NCBI RefSeq assembly: GCF_002783505.1 | Contig: NZ_PFGL01000014.1 | Span: 1-64,000, forward strand | From: Shewanella sp. CG12_big_fil_rev_8_21_14_0_65_47_15 | GTDB lineage: Bacteria; Pseudomonadota; Gammaproteobacteria; Enterobacterales; Shewanellaceae | Reading direction: 5' to 3' | DNA length: 64,000 bases | Part shown: piece after piece, positions 57,025-64,000 of the stretch | How the letters are laid out: each line of letters starts with the position of its first letter | Numbering within the stretch: position 1 is the first letter of the stretch | Made by a program: the position numbers and the translations under genes | Notes under the pieces: model-generated | The model's database searches: none | Told to the model about the DNA's origin: nothing | What the model saw: the letters and a program-made list of their open reading frames with translations, nothing else

Positions 57025-57636
57025 TTATTCGAGACAGAGGAGAGGATATCGACTAAGCCAGCCTTTAGCGGCGATCCTTTGCTGGCATATTGCTAATGCC
57101 CTGCGGGGATTAGGGCTTAATTTCAGTGCAAAGAGTGATTGCAAGCCGAAGGGAGTGATAAGTCGATAGGGAGATTGGATGCTGCCAGCGCACGCCAGCC
57201 CATTGGATGAGGCACAAATACCCACTGCAGTTTCTAATTCGGGCCAATGGGCCATAGCATCGAGGCAAGAAATATAGGGTGCGTCTCGATTTTTAAGATG
57301 CATGCGAGCCTGATTTTTCACCGACCAAGGCAACTCAGGCGCTAAACGGCGTAGATAGGCTTCAATTGCCCTATCCCGCTCAGGGCGAGTGTCTAGCGGG
57401 CAATAATAAATCAGGTCAATATCGTTTAGCGGGCTCGACTCAAAGCCATGCAAACGATCCCACACCAAGTTACGAACAAACCCCGCAGCAAGGCACCACT
57501 GCGAAATGGCATATACTGCCGCGCACTGCTCGGCAAGCTGAAGCGCCCTAACCCGCTCACTGTCTTGGGTTACCCATTCGAGTAAACGAGCCTGTAATTC
57601 AAGTTCATGGGGCGCGCTGTTATCGCCTTGTTTCAC
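57025..57636 (-). CDS. NTP-transferase-like protein (DUF925 type)
   Basis: 203-aa nucleotidyltransferase-fold protein: WCLAAGFVRNLVWDRLHGF, PLNDIDLIYY with the paired acidic residues, NQARMHLKNRDAPY, and YRLITPFGLQSLFALKL. It fits the DUF925 / NTP_transf_6 family, substrate unknown. The start is uncertain: an ATG at 57714 would overlap maiA by 70 bp with unconvincing residues, so I use a GTG at 57636, just past maiA, which gives the family's usual length but has no strong ribosome site. Confidence 0.75.
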   Translation of the reverse strand: MKQGDNSAPHELELQARLLEWVTQDSERVRALQLAEQCAAVYAISQWCLAAGFVRNLVWDRLHGFESSPLNDIDLIYYCPLDTRPERDRAIEAYLRRLAPELPWSVKNQARMHLKNRDAPYISCLDAMAHWPELETAVGICASSNGLACAGSIQSPYRLITPFGLQSLFALKLSPNPRRALAICQQRIAAKGWLSRYPLLCLE

Positions 57637-57644
57637 CGGGGACG

Positions 57645-58295
57645 CTATACCGCATCCGCCTGACGTTCTGGCGCAGCTTCGGCAAAGGCGGCAAGCTGAT
57701 GACACTCGGCCCACACGCGCATAATATTAGGGTATGGGGTTAAATCCACATTAAAACGCTGGGCGTTATACACCTGCGGCACCAGACAGATATCGGCGAT
57801 GGTTATCGCATCCCCGAAACAATAACGGCCACTATGACGTACAAGCAGAGTTTCTAAGGCCGCAAAGCCACTCGCAACCCAGTGGTGATACCAGCTATTT
57901 TTTGCCGTCTCATCAACCCCTAAGGTTTGGGTTAAATACTGCAGCACACGCAGGTTATTTAGCGGGTGAATTTCACAGGCAATGGTCAGTGCCATCGCAC
58001 GCACATGGGCACGCTCGAGTGCCGAGGCCGGCAATAATGGGGTTTGGGGATATAGCTCGTCGAGGTATTCAACAATCGCTAAGGATTGAGACAACACATC
58101 ACTATCTTCTTCATCACCCACGACTAAGGTGGGCACCAATTCCAGAGGATTTAGGGCGCTATAGGCCGCTTTATGCTGCTCACCACCATCACGCACTAAA
58201 TGCACCGACAGTTGCTCTGCGCTAATTCCCTTAAGATTAAGGGCGATACGAACACGATAGGCGGCGCTGGAGCGCCAATAACCGTAGAGTTTCAT
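57645..58295 (-). CDS. maiA: Maleylacetoacetate isomerase
   Basis: 216-aa zeta-class glutathione-transferase-fold enzyme isomerising maleylacetoacetate to fumarylacetoacetate in tyrosine breakdown. N-terminal SSAAYRVRIALNLKG is the glutathione site; EYLDELYPQTPLLP and CEIHPLNNLRVLQYL are typical. AAGGAA lies upstream. It is 93 bp downstream of fahA with a terminator between. Confidence 0.93.
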   Translation of the reverse strand: MKLYGYWRSSAAYRVRIALNLKGISAEQLSVHLVRDGGEQHKAAYSALNPLELVPTLVVGDEEDSDVLSQSLAIVEYLDELYPQTPLLPASALERAHVRAMALTIACEIHPLNNLRVLQYLTQTLGVDETAKNSWYHHWVASGFAALETLLVRHSGRYCFGDAITIADICLVPQVYNAQRFNVDLTPYPNIMRVWAECHQLAAFAEAAPERQADAV

Positions 58296-58331
58296 CTGAC
58301 CACCATTTCCTTATAAAATAAAAGAGCTTAT

Positions 58332-58355
58332 AAAAACGGGGCCATTAGCCCCGTT
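58332..58355 (-). terminator. Terminator between fahA and maiA
   Basis: Perfect 8-bp stem AACGGGGC / GCCCCGTT with a 5-nt loop, followed on the minus strand by TTTTA-like T-run. It could lower maiA relative to fahA or end the fahA message. Confidence 0.75.
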
Positions 58356-58388
58356 GATATTATCGATACCTTCCGTGAAGGGGCAATA

Positions 58389-59375
58389 TCAAGCTTTGTA
58401 TTCAACCACTTTTTGATCGATTGAACCAAAAATGGAGGCGCCATTATCATCGAGCATCTCGATGCGCACTGTGTCACCAAAACGCATAAAGGGCGTAGTG
58501 GCTTTGCCGCCGGCAATCACTTCTAACATACGTTTTTCCGCTAGGCAGCTTGAACCAGCGCTGCGGTCATAGTTAGAAATAGTACCTGAACCGATAATCG
58601 CCCCAGCGCCTAATGGGCGGGTTTTCGCCACATGTGAAACTAGCTGGCTGAAATTAAAGGTCATATCAACGCCTGCATTCGGGCGGCCAAATAATTCGCC
58701 GTTTAAATGGGTGATCAGCGGTAAATGCACCTTTGAATCTTCCCAACGGGAGCCCAATTCATCTGGCGTTACCGCCACAGGCGAAAAACTGCTCGATGGT
58801 TTAGATTGGAAGAAACCAAATCCTTTAGCCAGCTCACCAGGAATTAAGTTACGTAGTGACACATCATTCACTAACATCAACAACTTAATATGCTTAGCCG
58901 CATTACCGCTGCTCACGCCCATAGGTACATCGTCGGTAATGACCGCGATTTCGGATTCAAAGTCGATACCCCAGTCTTCACTCGCTAGCGGGATATCGGC
59001 CTTAGGTGCGATAAAGCTATCGGATCCGCCCTGGTAAAAGAGTGGATCTGTCCAGAAGGTTTCTGGCATTTCAGCGCCGCGAGCCTTACGGACTAACTCA
59101 ACATGGTTCACATAGGCACTACCATCGGCCCATTGGTAGGCGCGGGGTAATGGCGATAAACATTTAGCCTCATCAAAGGCTTGAGCGTTATCTAATTTGC
59201 CCTCGTTAAGCGCATCATACAATTCCTGCAATTGGGGCTTTAACAGATCCCAACCGTCGAGCAGTTGCTGCATAGTGTGGGCAATCGCGGGAACGGCAAC
59301 CGCTTGAGTGAGATCCCGGCTGACTAACATCAACTGACCATCGCGGCGTCCATTGTTATAACTTGCAAGTTTCAT
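58389..59375 (-). CDS. fahA: Fumarylacetoacetate hydrolase family protein
   Basis: 328-aa enzyme splitting fumarylacetoacetate to fumarate and acetoacetate, final step of tyrosine breakdown. Metal-binding Glu/Asp blocks are visible (DFESEIAVITDDVPMG near 180, GSGTISNYDRS near 260). AGGAG precedes the ATG. A TyrR-type box lies about 215 bp upstream. Homogentisate dioxygenase is not in the window. Confidence 0.9.
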   Translation of the reverse strand: MKLASYNNGRRDGQLMLVSRDLTQAVAVPAIAHTMQQLLDGWDLLKPQLQELYDALNEGKLDNAQAFDEAKCLSPLPRAYQWADGSAYVNHVELVRKARGAEMPETFWTDPLFYQGGSDSFIAPKADIPLASEDWGIDFESEIAVITDDVPMGVSSGNAAKHIKLLMLVNDVSLRNLIPGELAKGFGFFQSKPSSSFSPVAVTPDELGSRWEDSKVHLPLITHLNGELFGRPNAGVDMTFNFSQLVSHVAKTRPLGAGAIIGSGTISNYDRSAGSSCLAEKRMLEVIAGGKATTPFMRFGDTVRIEMLDDNGASIFGSIDQKVVEYKA

Positions 59376-59589
59376 ATCTGCTCCTGTGCTTCTACGGCTC
59401 TGCGTACTGTCTTTTTATGTTGGACTATAGGATTTGCCAACTGAAATTCGGTTAATTGCACGGGGTTTACGCTAATGAAAGCCCCTATTATTCGGCCCAA
59501 AGGGATTTACTGCGCGTAGAAATACCCGATGCAAGGCCAGATTCCTATAGCGTGAGCAAAATCACATTTAGCGCTATTATTTCACATTT

Positions 59590-59607
59590 TGTAAACTAAC
59601 CATTACA
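59590..59607. promoter_or_regulatory. TyrR-type box upstream of fahA
   Basis: TGTAAACTAACCATTACA matches TGTAAA-N6-TTTACA at all but one base of the half sites. It lies in the 343-bp gap between fahA and tyrR; nothing else recognised there. Confidence 0.65.
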
Positions 59608-59718
59608 CCCAGGATCGAATTGACACACTTCAATGTCTAGGTGAACAATATGGCTAAAAAGTCGGCAATTAAGTGGAACGATACTGTTACATCTATCGCG
59701 TCAAGCTAGGCACTCGGC

Positions 59719-61257
59719 CTAGCGACGCTTGGCTATCTTGTACTCACGCAGCTTATTGGCGATAGCGGTGTGGGACACCCCCAGCTTTTTCGCTAACTGC
59801 CGCGTACTCGGATAGGCCGGATATAAACGCCGCAGCAGACTCGCCTCAAACTGCTTCATTGCATCGTCAAGGTTCCCCTCAAAAGCATTATCGAAATAGC
59901 CAAACCCTTCGGCGTAGGACGGTAATTTAAGCTGCTCGACCGTCAGCTCGGCAGAGCCATCCCACATAGACACGGCTCTAAAGACTGCATTTTTCAATTG
60001 CCGTACATTACCAGGCCAGGCATAGGTCAATAAATGATCCCGGCACTGGGCCGAAATCCGCCGCACCGGACTCGATAGCTGTTGACTGTAATGCTCGAGG
60101 AACATTTCGGTCAGCGGAATTATATCGACCTTGCGCTCACGTAATGAGGGAATATGATAACTAAGCACATGAATGCGATAGTATAAATCCTCCCTAAACT
60201 CGCCCGTTTGGCAAAGTTCGGCGAGATTCTTCTGGGTTGAGCAAATAATCCGCACATCGGCACGCACTTCTTCATCGCCGCCGATGCGCCTGAAAGTACC
60301 ATCCTGCAGTAGACGCAGCAGCTTGACCTGCGCTGCCTTCGACATTTCCGCCACTTCGTCAAGAAACACAGTGCCACCCTTGGCTTCTTCAAAAAAGCCG
60401 CGTTTAACCACTTTACCTTGGCTGACGTAACCAAATAATTCTTCTTCGGCGGCGCTGTCGGGCAGAGCGGCGCAGTTAATCGCAATAAAGGGTTTTTCAC
60501 GGCGCATACTGGCATCATGGCTGGCTCTGGCCATCAGTTCTTTGCCCGTGCCGGTTTCACCTGTGATTAATAGAGGCGCGTCGAGCTGGGCCATACGCTG
60601 TGCCTGCTTGAGGACTTCCTTCATCTTGTCACTGCTGGCGAGCACATTTTCAAAGCCCGTGGTCTGATTTTGCAGCGCGTTAAACTGTTTCCCTACCCGC
60701 GCAGGGGATTTTAACGACACTACGGCCCCCACTAGAATGCTTTTATCATCCTCATCGGGCAGGTAGATAGGCAGCATCTCGGCGAGGTATTCATTCGGAC
60801 CAATTTGCACTCTGGCCGCCTGGGGGAGTACTTGGCTTTCGCTCAGCCAACGGCTGAAGTTAAAGCCTTGTACCCAATGATTTAATGATTCATCGAGTAC
60901 TTCATGCTCTGACATACCAATGTTCAACAGTGCCGATTCGTTAATAATGCGAATACGGGCTTTGGCATCAATGGAAAACACTGAATCGGGTAAGGTCTTA
61001 AGTAAGGTTTTGAGGGCGTAGTGTTCCTGCTCCGATGGCATAAAAGAGACAGTACGCACATCGTGGACACTTTCCACTTTGCGGATCTGTGGCATCAGCG
61101 CACTTAAGGTTTCAAAACTGATTTCGGCAAACTGTAGGTACAAGAAGCCTTGGTTACTGGCATCGATGGCAATTAAATTAATGCCATAACGTTCTAACAC
61201 GACTAAGATATCTTTCGCTAAACCCACGCGATCTTGACAGCTAACTTCCAAGCGCAT
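59719..61257 (-). CDS. tyrR: Aromatic amino acid regulator TyrR
   Basis: 512-aa regulator. ACT domain 1-70 (QDRVGLAKDILVVLERYGI), PAS 75-190, AAA+ domain about 205-430 (Walker A GETGTGKE; GTVFLDEVAEM) and C-terminal helix-turn-helix (STRQLAKKLGVSHTAIANKL). The sigma-54 contact loop GAFTGA is absent (GYVSQGKVV at that place), as in TyrR, which works with sigma-70. It probably controls phhAB and fahA-maiA beside it. RBS AAAAGGG. Confidence 0.94.
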   Translation of the reverse strand: MRLEVSCQDRVGLAKDILVVLERYGINLIAIDASNQGFLYLQFAEISFETLSALMPQIRKVESVHDVRTVSFMPSEQEHYALKTLLKTLPDSVFSIDAKARIRIINESALLNIGMSEHEVLDESLNHWVQGFNFSRWLSESQVLPQAARVQIGPNEYLAEMLPIYLPDEDDKSILVGAVVSLKSPARVGKQFNALQNQTTGFENVLASSDKMKEVLKQAQRMAQLDAPLLITGETGTGKELMARASHDASMRREKPFIAINCAALPDSAAEEELFGYVSQGKVVKRGFFEEAKGGTVFLDEVAEMSKAAQVKLLRLLQDGTFRRIGGDEEVRADVRIICSTQKNLAELCQTGEFREDLYYRIHVLSYHIPSLRERKVDIIPLTEMFLEHYSQQLSSPVRRISAQCRDHLLTYAWPGNVRQLKNAVFRAVSMWDGSAELTVEQLKLPSYAEGFGYFDNAFEGNLDDAMKQFEASLLRRLYPAYPSTRQLAKKLGVSHTAIANKLREYKIAKRR

Positions 61258-61470
61258 AATGACTGATATTCCCTTTTTGATTTAAATTTTGGGATAAACC
61301 GTGCAGAGCTAATGTCCATCCACTTTGCTTAAAGTGCTCTTTGCTGGATGAGAGCGCTCACCTTTACGCAGACGTAAGCGGTAGGATTGGTAGCTGGGCG
61401 TATATACGTTAGAAGGTAAATGCGAAAGTGGCAAGTCAAGTTTACAGCACATTTGTAACAGGAAACAAAA

Positions 61471-61501
61471 ATCAGCGCCAAATTAGCAATAAGACGCTGA
61501 T
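61471..61501 (-). terminator. Terminator after phhB
   Basis: 7-bp stem ATCAGCG / CGCTGAT with a 17-nt loop, followed on the minus strand by TTTT. It lies 17 bp past the phhB stop. The loop is long, so strength is uncertain. Confidence 0.55.
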
Positions 61502-61517
61502 TTAATAGTTTAATTTT

Positions 61518-61856
61518 TTAATCTAATAACTGGTCTGTCTTGGCAGCCATGATAAAGTCGTTCTTATGCAATCCCTTAATCGAATGCGACCACCAAGTGA
61601 CTGTCACTTTACCCCACTCAGTTAAAATGCCGGGATGGTGAAATTCTTCTTCGGCAAGCTCGGCAAGTTTATTGGTAAAGGCCATCGCCAATTTAAAATT
61701 TTTAAACTTGTACACGCGCTCAAGCTGCATAATGCCATCGCGCACTTGCACGCTCCAATCGGGGATCATTCTCACCAGTTCAGCGAGTTCTTCATCGGTC
61801 ACCTTCGGTGCATCGGCTTGACAAGCTTCACATTTCATATTCGATAACGCAGTCAT
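61518..61856 (-). CDS. phhB: Pterin-4a-carbinolamine dehydratase
   Basis: 112-aa enzyme recycling the tetrahydropterin cofactor of phenylalanine hydroxylase. Active-site motif [17 protein letters not shown] near residue 65 and [14 protein letters not shown]. Start at 61856 has AAGGAG at 5 nt; an ATG 12 codons upstream is rejected. Cotranscribed with phhA. Confidence 0.94.
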   Translation of the reverse strand: MTALSNMKCEACQADAPKVTDEELAELVRMIPDWSVQVRDGIMQLERVYKFKNFKLAMAFTNKLAELAEEEFHHPGILTEWGKVTVTWWSHSIKGLHKNDFIMAAKTDQLLD

Positions 61857-61938
61857 ACATACTCCTTTTCGCAACGCATCTTTTCGCAACACATAATGTG
61901 CCTATCGTTGCCTTTTTTACTTAACTAAATCAGAGGGA

Positions 61939-61965
61939 CATTATCAGAGGGACATTCTGATAATG
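61939..61965 (-). repeat. Tandem 14-mer and hairpin between phhA and phhB
   Basis: ATCAGAGGGACATT occurs twice head-to-tail (61929-61942, 61943-61956). The second copy joins a perfect 10-bp inverted repeat CATTATCAGA / TCTGATAATG (61939-61948, 61956-61965). It forms an intercistronic hairpin without a T-run. Confidence 0.7.
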
Positions 61966-61970
61966 CCGGC

Positions 61971-62783
61971 TTAACTTGCCTTTGCCTTAGGTGGATATTT
62001 AGGGGCAAACAAGCCTAACTGACGGGCCTTAGTGACATAAGCCATAATGTCCATTTTGGCGATTTCATCCAACATATCAATGTGTTCAATCACATAATAA
62101 ACAGGTTGCATGATATCAATACGGTAGGGCGTACGCAGCACATCCAATAGGTCGAAGGGTTTACGCTCCGGCACTTCGCTCTCCATCGCATACAAGGTCT
62201 CGCCGGGCGAACTTAGGATCCCCCCACCGTAGATACACAGTTGCCCATCCTTTGGCTTGAGCAGACCAAATTCGACGGTAAACCAGTATAAACGGGCTAA
62301 AAACACCCTTTCTTCCTTACTGGCATTTAAGCCCAATTGGCCATACATATGGGAAAAATGGGCGAATGATGGATTGGTCAGTAGAGGGCAATGACCAAAT
62401 ATTTCGTGAAAAATATCAGGCTCTTGCAGGTAATCGAATTCTTCTTTACGGCGAATAAAGGTCGCTACTGGAAATTCTTTATTGGCTAAAAGCTCAAAAA
62501 AACGACCGAATGAGATCAGCGCGGGCACAGCGGCCGTTTTCCAGCCCGTTGTTGCCTGCAATACTGTATCAATTTCGGCAAGTTGTGGAATACGATCCTT
62601 TGGCATCGCCAAGGCATCTAACCCTTGCAGGTATTCTTTACAGGCTCGACCGGGCAAATTGACCGCTTGGCGGGCATAAAGCTGGCTCCATATCTCATGT
62701 TCTTCTTGCGGGTAATCTATATACCCAGAGTCATCGGCTCTTCTCGCAACATAGGGAGCGATGTGGGTTGTATCTTTAGTCAT
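61971..62783 (-). CDS. phhA: Phenylalanine 4-hydroxylase
   Basis: 270-aa iron- and tetrahydropterin-dependent monooxygenase making tyrosine from phenylalanine. Iron ligands in FHEIFGHCPLL (two His near 135 and 140) and Glu in YWFTVEFGL (near 180). Length fits bacterial enzymes (262-270 aa). The start at 62783 aligns with Pseudomonas PhhA (APYVARRADDSG); an ATG 12 codons upstream is possible because neither has a strong ribosome site. Confidence 0.95.
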   Translation of the reverse strand: MTKDTTHIAPYVARRADDSGYIDYPQEEHEIWSQLYARQAVNLPGRACKEYLQGLDALAMPKDRIPQLAEIDTVLQATTGWKTAAVPALISFGRFFELLANKEFPVATFIRRKEEFDYLQEPDIFHEIFGHCPLLTNPSFAHFSHMYGQLGLNASKEERVFLARLYWFTVEFGLLKPKDGQLCIYGGGILSSPGETLYAMESEVPERKPFDLLDVLRTPYRIDIMQPVYYVIEHIDMLDEIAKMDIMAYVTKARQLGLFAPKYPPKAKAS

Positions 62784-62878
62784 AAAATTCACTTCATGGC
62801 TGACGCTAATACCAACCATAGTGATCTAAGCCTCGTTTTTTGTTAACTCCCTCACAGTTTATTGTTGGTGTCATGCTG

Positions 62879-62894
62879 TGACGTAAACGTAAAG
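62879..62894 (-). promoter_or_regulatory. Candidate operator upstream of phhA
   Basis: TGACGTAAACGTAAAG followed by CAAATATT; nearly the same as the site in front of the valine/isoleucine operon. It lies about 100 bp before the phhA start, in a 325-bp gap shared with galU. No other feature recognised in this gap. Confidence 0.5.
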
Positions 62895-63108
62895 CAAATA
62901 TTACATACTCATTAAAAACGGTGACTTAGAGAGCGATTATAACGTCTACAGTGGAGACAATGCTTGACACCCAAGCTAAAAAACTAAAACGATAGACTGA
63001 TAAAACGCAGAAATACCGATAAATTTCAGCGTTTACAAATAGCTTTTCTGTGTAGGTCATTTACAATATTGGCCAATAATCGCATCTCCTTGACCTAAAA
63101 GGTTCGCA

Positions 63109-64000
63109 ATGAAACATCATCAAATTCGTAAGGCCGTTATTCCTGTCGCAGGCCTAGGCACTCGTATGCTGCCAGCGACCAAAGCCATTCCAAAGGAAAT
63201 GTTACCCGTTGTCGATAAGCCATTGATCCAATACGTTGTGAGTGAAGCTATCGCCGCAGGCATTAAAGAAATTGTGCTAGTGACCCACGCCAGTAAAAAC
63301 TCTATCGAAAACCATTTCGATACCAGTTTTGAATTAGAAGCCCAGCTAGAACGTCGGGTAAAACGTCAGTTATTAGAAGCAGTGCAGTCGATTTGTCCAA
63401 AAGACGTGACTGTGATCAGCGTGCGTCAATCCCAGGCGAAAGGCCTAGGACACGCCATTTTATGTGCTAAATCCGTGGTAGGAGACGCCCCCTTCGCAGT
63501 GTTACTGCCAGACGTCATTATTGATGATGCGAGTTGCGATCTGAGCAAAGACAACTTGGCCGCGATGGTGAACCTATTCGACGAAACCCAAGTGGGCCAA
63601 ATCATGGTTGAGGGCGTACCACACCACTTAGTAAACCAATACGGTATTGCCGACGTGAATGGCCATGATCTTCAACCCGGCGAGTCTGAAGCATTAGTTG
63701 AGCTAGTTGAAAAGCCAGCGGTAGATGAAGCGCCATCCAACCTAGCCGTTGTTGGCCGTTACGTGTTACCTGCGACCATTTGGCCATTACTGGCCAAAAC
63801 CCCAGCGGGCGCGGGCGATGAAATCCAATTAACGGATGCGATTGCCATGTTAATGAAGCAAGAAACCGTAAACGCTTACTACATGGAAGGTAAGAGCCAC
63901 GACTGTGGTAACAAACAAGGTTATATGCGCGCAAACGTTGAATATGCCCTGCGCCATAGCGAAATTGGCAATGATTTTGCTCAATACTTAAAAACCGTTG
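63109..64000 (+). CDS. galU: UTP-glucose-1-phosphate uridylyltransferase, 3' end cut off
   Basis: Open to the window edge (297 codons seen, no stop). It makes UDP-glucose for surface polysaccharides. The N-terminal nucleotide-binding block [33 protein letters not shown] and later [11 protein letters not shown] identify GalU. AAAGG precedes the ATG. Divergent from phhA. The C-terminal few residues lie outside the window. Confidence 0.95.
   Translation, partial: MKHHQIRKAVIPVAGLGTRMLPATKAIPKEMLPVVDKPLIQYVVSEAIAAGIKEIVLVTHASKNSIENHFDTSFELEAQLERRVKRQLLEAVQSICPKDVTVISVRQSQAKGLGHAILCAKSVVGDAPFAVLLPDVIIDDASCDLSKDNLAAMVNLFDETQVGQIMVEGVPHHLVNQYGIADVNGHDLQPGESEALVELVEKPAVDEAPSNLAVVGRYVLPATIWPLLAKTPAGAGDEIQLTDAIAMLMKQETVNAYYMEGKSHDCGNKQGYMRANVEYALRHSEIGNDFAQYLKTV

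Noticed and set aside
63050..63070. TyrR box near galU
   Set aside because: TGT and ACA ends are one base too close to fit TGTAAA-N6-TTTACA.
63602..63934. 110-codon minus-strand frame
   Set aside because: Antisense to galU, which runs through to the window edge.
1..64000. CRISPR arrays, tRNA/rRNA genes, transposases, prophage genes
   Set aside because: No regular spacer-repeat series, no cloverleaf or rRNA segments recognised, and no transposase, integrase or phage structural gene seen.

Overview
The window is bacterial chromosome from a gammaproteobacterium, most likely a Shewanella close to the S. oneidensis / MR-4 / MR-7 group. The reasons are the gene order galU - phhA - phhB - tyrR - fahA - maiA - ompW - metA - valine/isoleucine operon, the oversized PstC and PstA permeases, an FNR/EtrA-type box in front of ompW, and moderate GC content. 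I saw no tRNA, rRNA, prophage, insertion sequence or CRISPR array. The last gene (galU) runs off the right edge.

Layout. 1-6.3 kb: pstC-pstA-pstB-phoU phosphate uptake operon (minus strand) behind a Pho box and closed by a strong terminator; pstS is not here. 6.3-15.6 kb: mixed single genes (ACT-domain regulator, EamA exporter, secreted esterase, DUF2797, VOC protein, DUF4136 lipoprotein, LysE exporter, DUF1415, secreted subtilase, a small unknown). 15.6-22.8 kb: a glutaryl-CoA dehydrogenase cluster with a fused alpha/beta 2-oxoacid dehydrogenase E1, a FabD-like acyltransferase, a CoA-transferase/hydrolase and a divergent LysR regulator. 22.8-26.5 kb: TetR - HlyD lipoprotein - ABC ATPase - ABC permease efflux operon. 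27.7-29.9 kb: secreted alpha/beta hydrolase with a lipoprotein. 30.3-37.4 kb: the most accessory-looking part, with a giant winged-helix / STAND NTPase / membrane / TPR regulator, two related small proteins, a diguanylate cyclase, a LamG-like orphan and a 93-bp intergenic repeat. 37.5-45.2 kb: EamA exporter, ABC-F ATPase, copper ATPase copA with a MerR-type promoter, a truncated MerR regulator, and an S9-family lipoprotein that seems to lack two catalytic residues. 45.4-53.3 kb: a seven-gene operon for valine and isoleucine breakdown. 53.6-55.1 kb: a lipoprotein-metA operon behind MetJ boxes. 55.2-64 kb: SDR, ompW, nucleotidyltransferase, phenylalanine/tyrosine degradation genes with tyrR, and galU.

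How the genes work together. The branched-chain operon (thiolase, mmsA, acyl-CoA dehydrogenase, enoyl-CoA hydratase, 3-hydroxyisobutyryl-CoA hydrolase, mmsB, SDR) covers all steps after the branched-chain 2-oxoacid dehydrogenase, for both valine and isoleucine. PhhA/PhhB convert phenylalanine to tyrosine, and FahA/MaiA complete homogentisate breakdown. The promoters of phhA and the branched-chain operon carry nearly the same operator-like sequence, which suggests shared control.

The strongest candidates for something undescribed are: (1) the wHTH-STAND-TM-TPR regulator with its two small paralogous partner proteins, where the regulator's last quarter changes sharply in base composition; (2) the orphan fused E1 plus FabD-like acyltransferase tied to gcdH; (3) an apparent S9 pseudo-peptidase next to a decapitated copper regulator.
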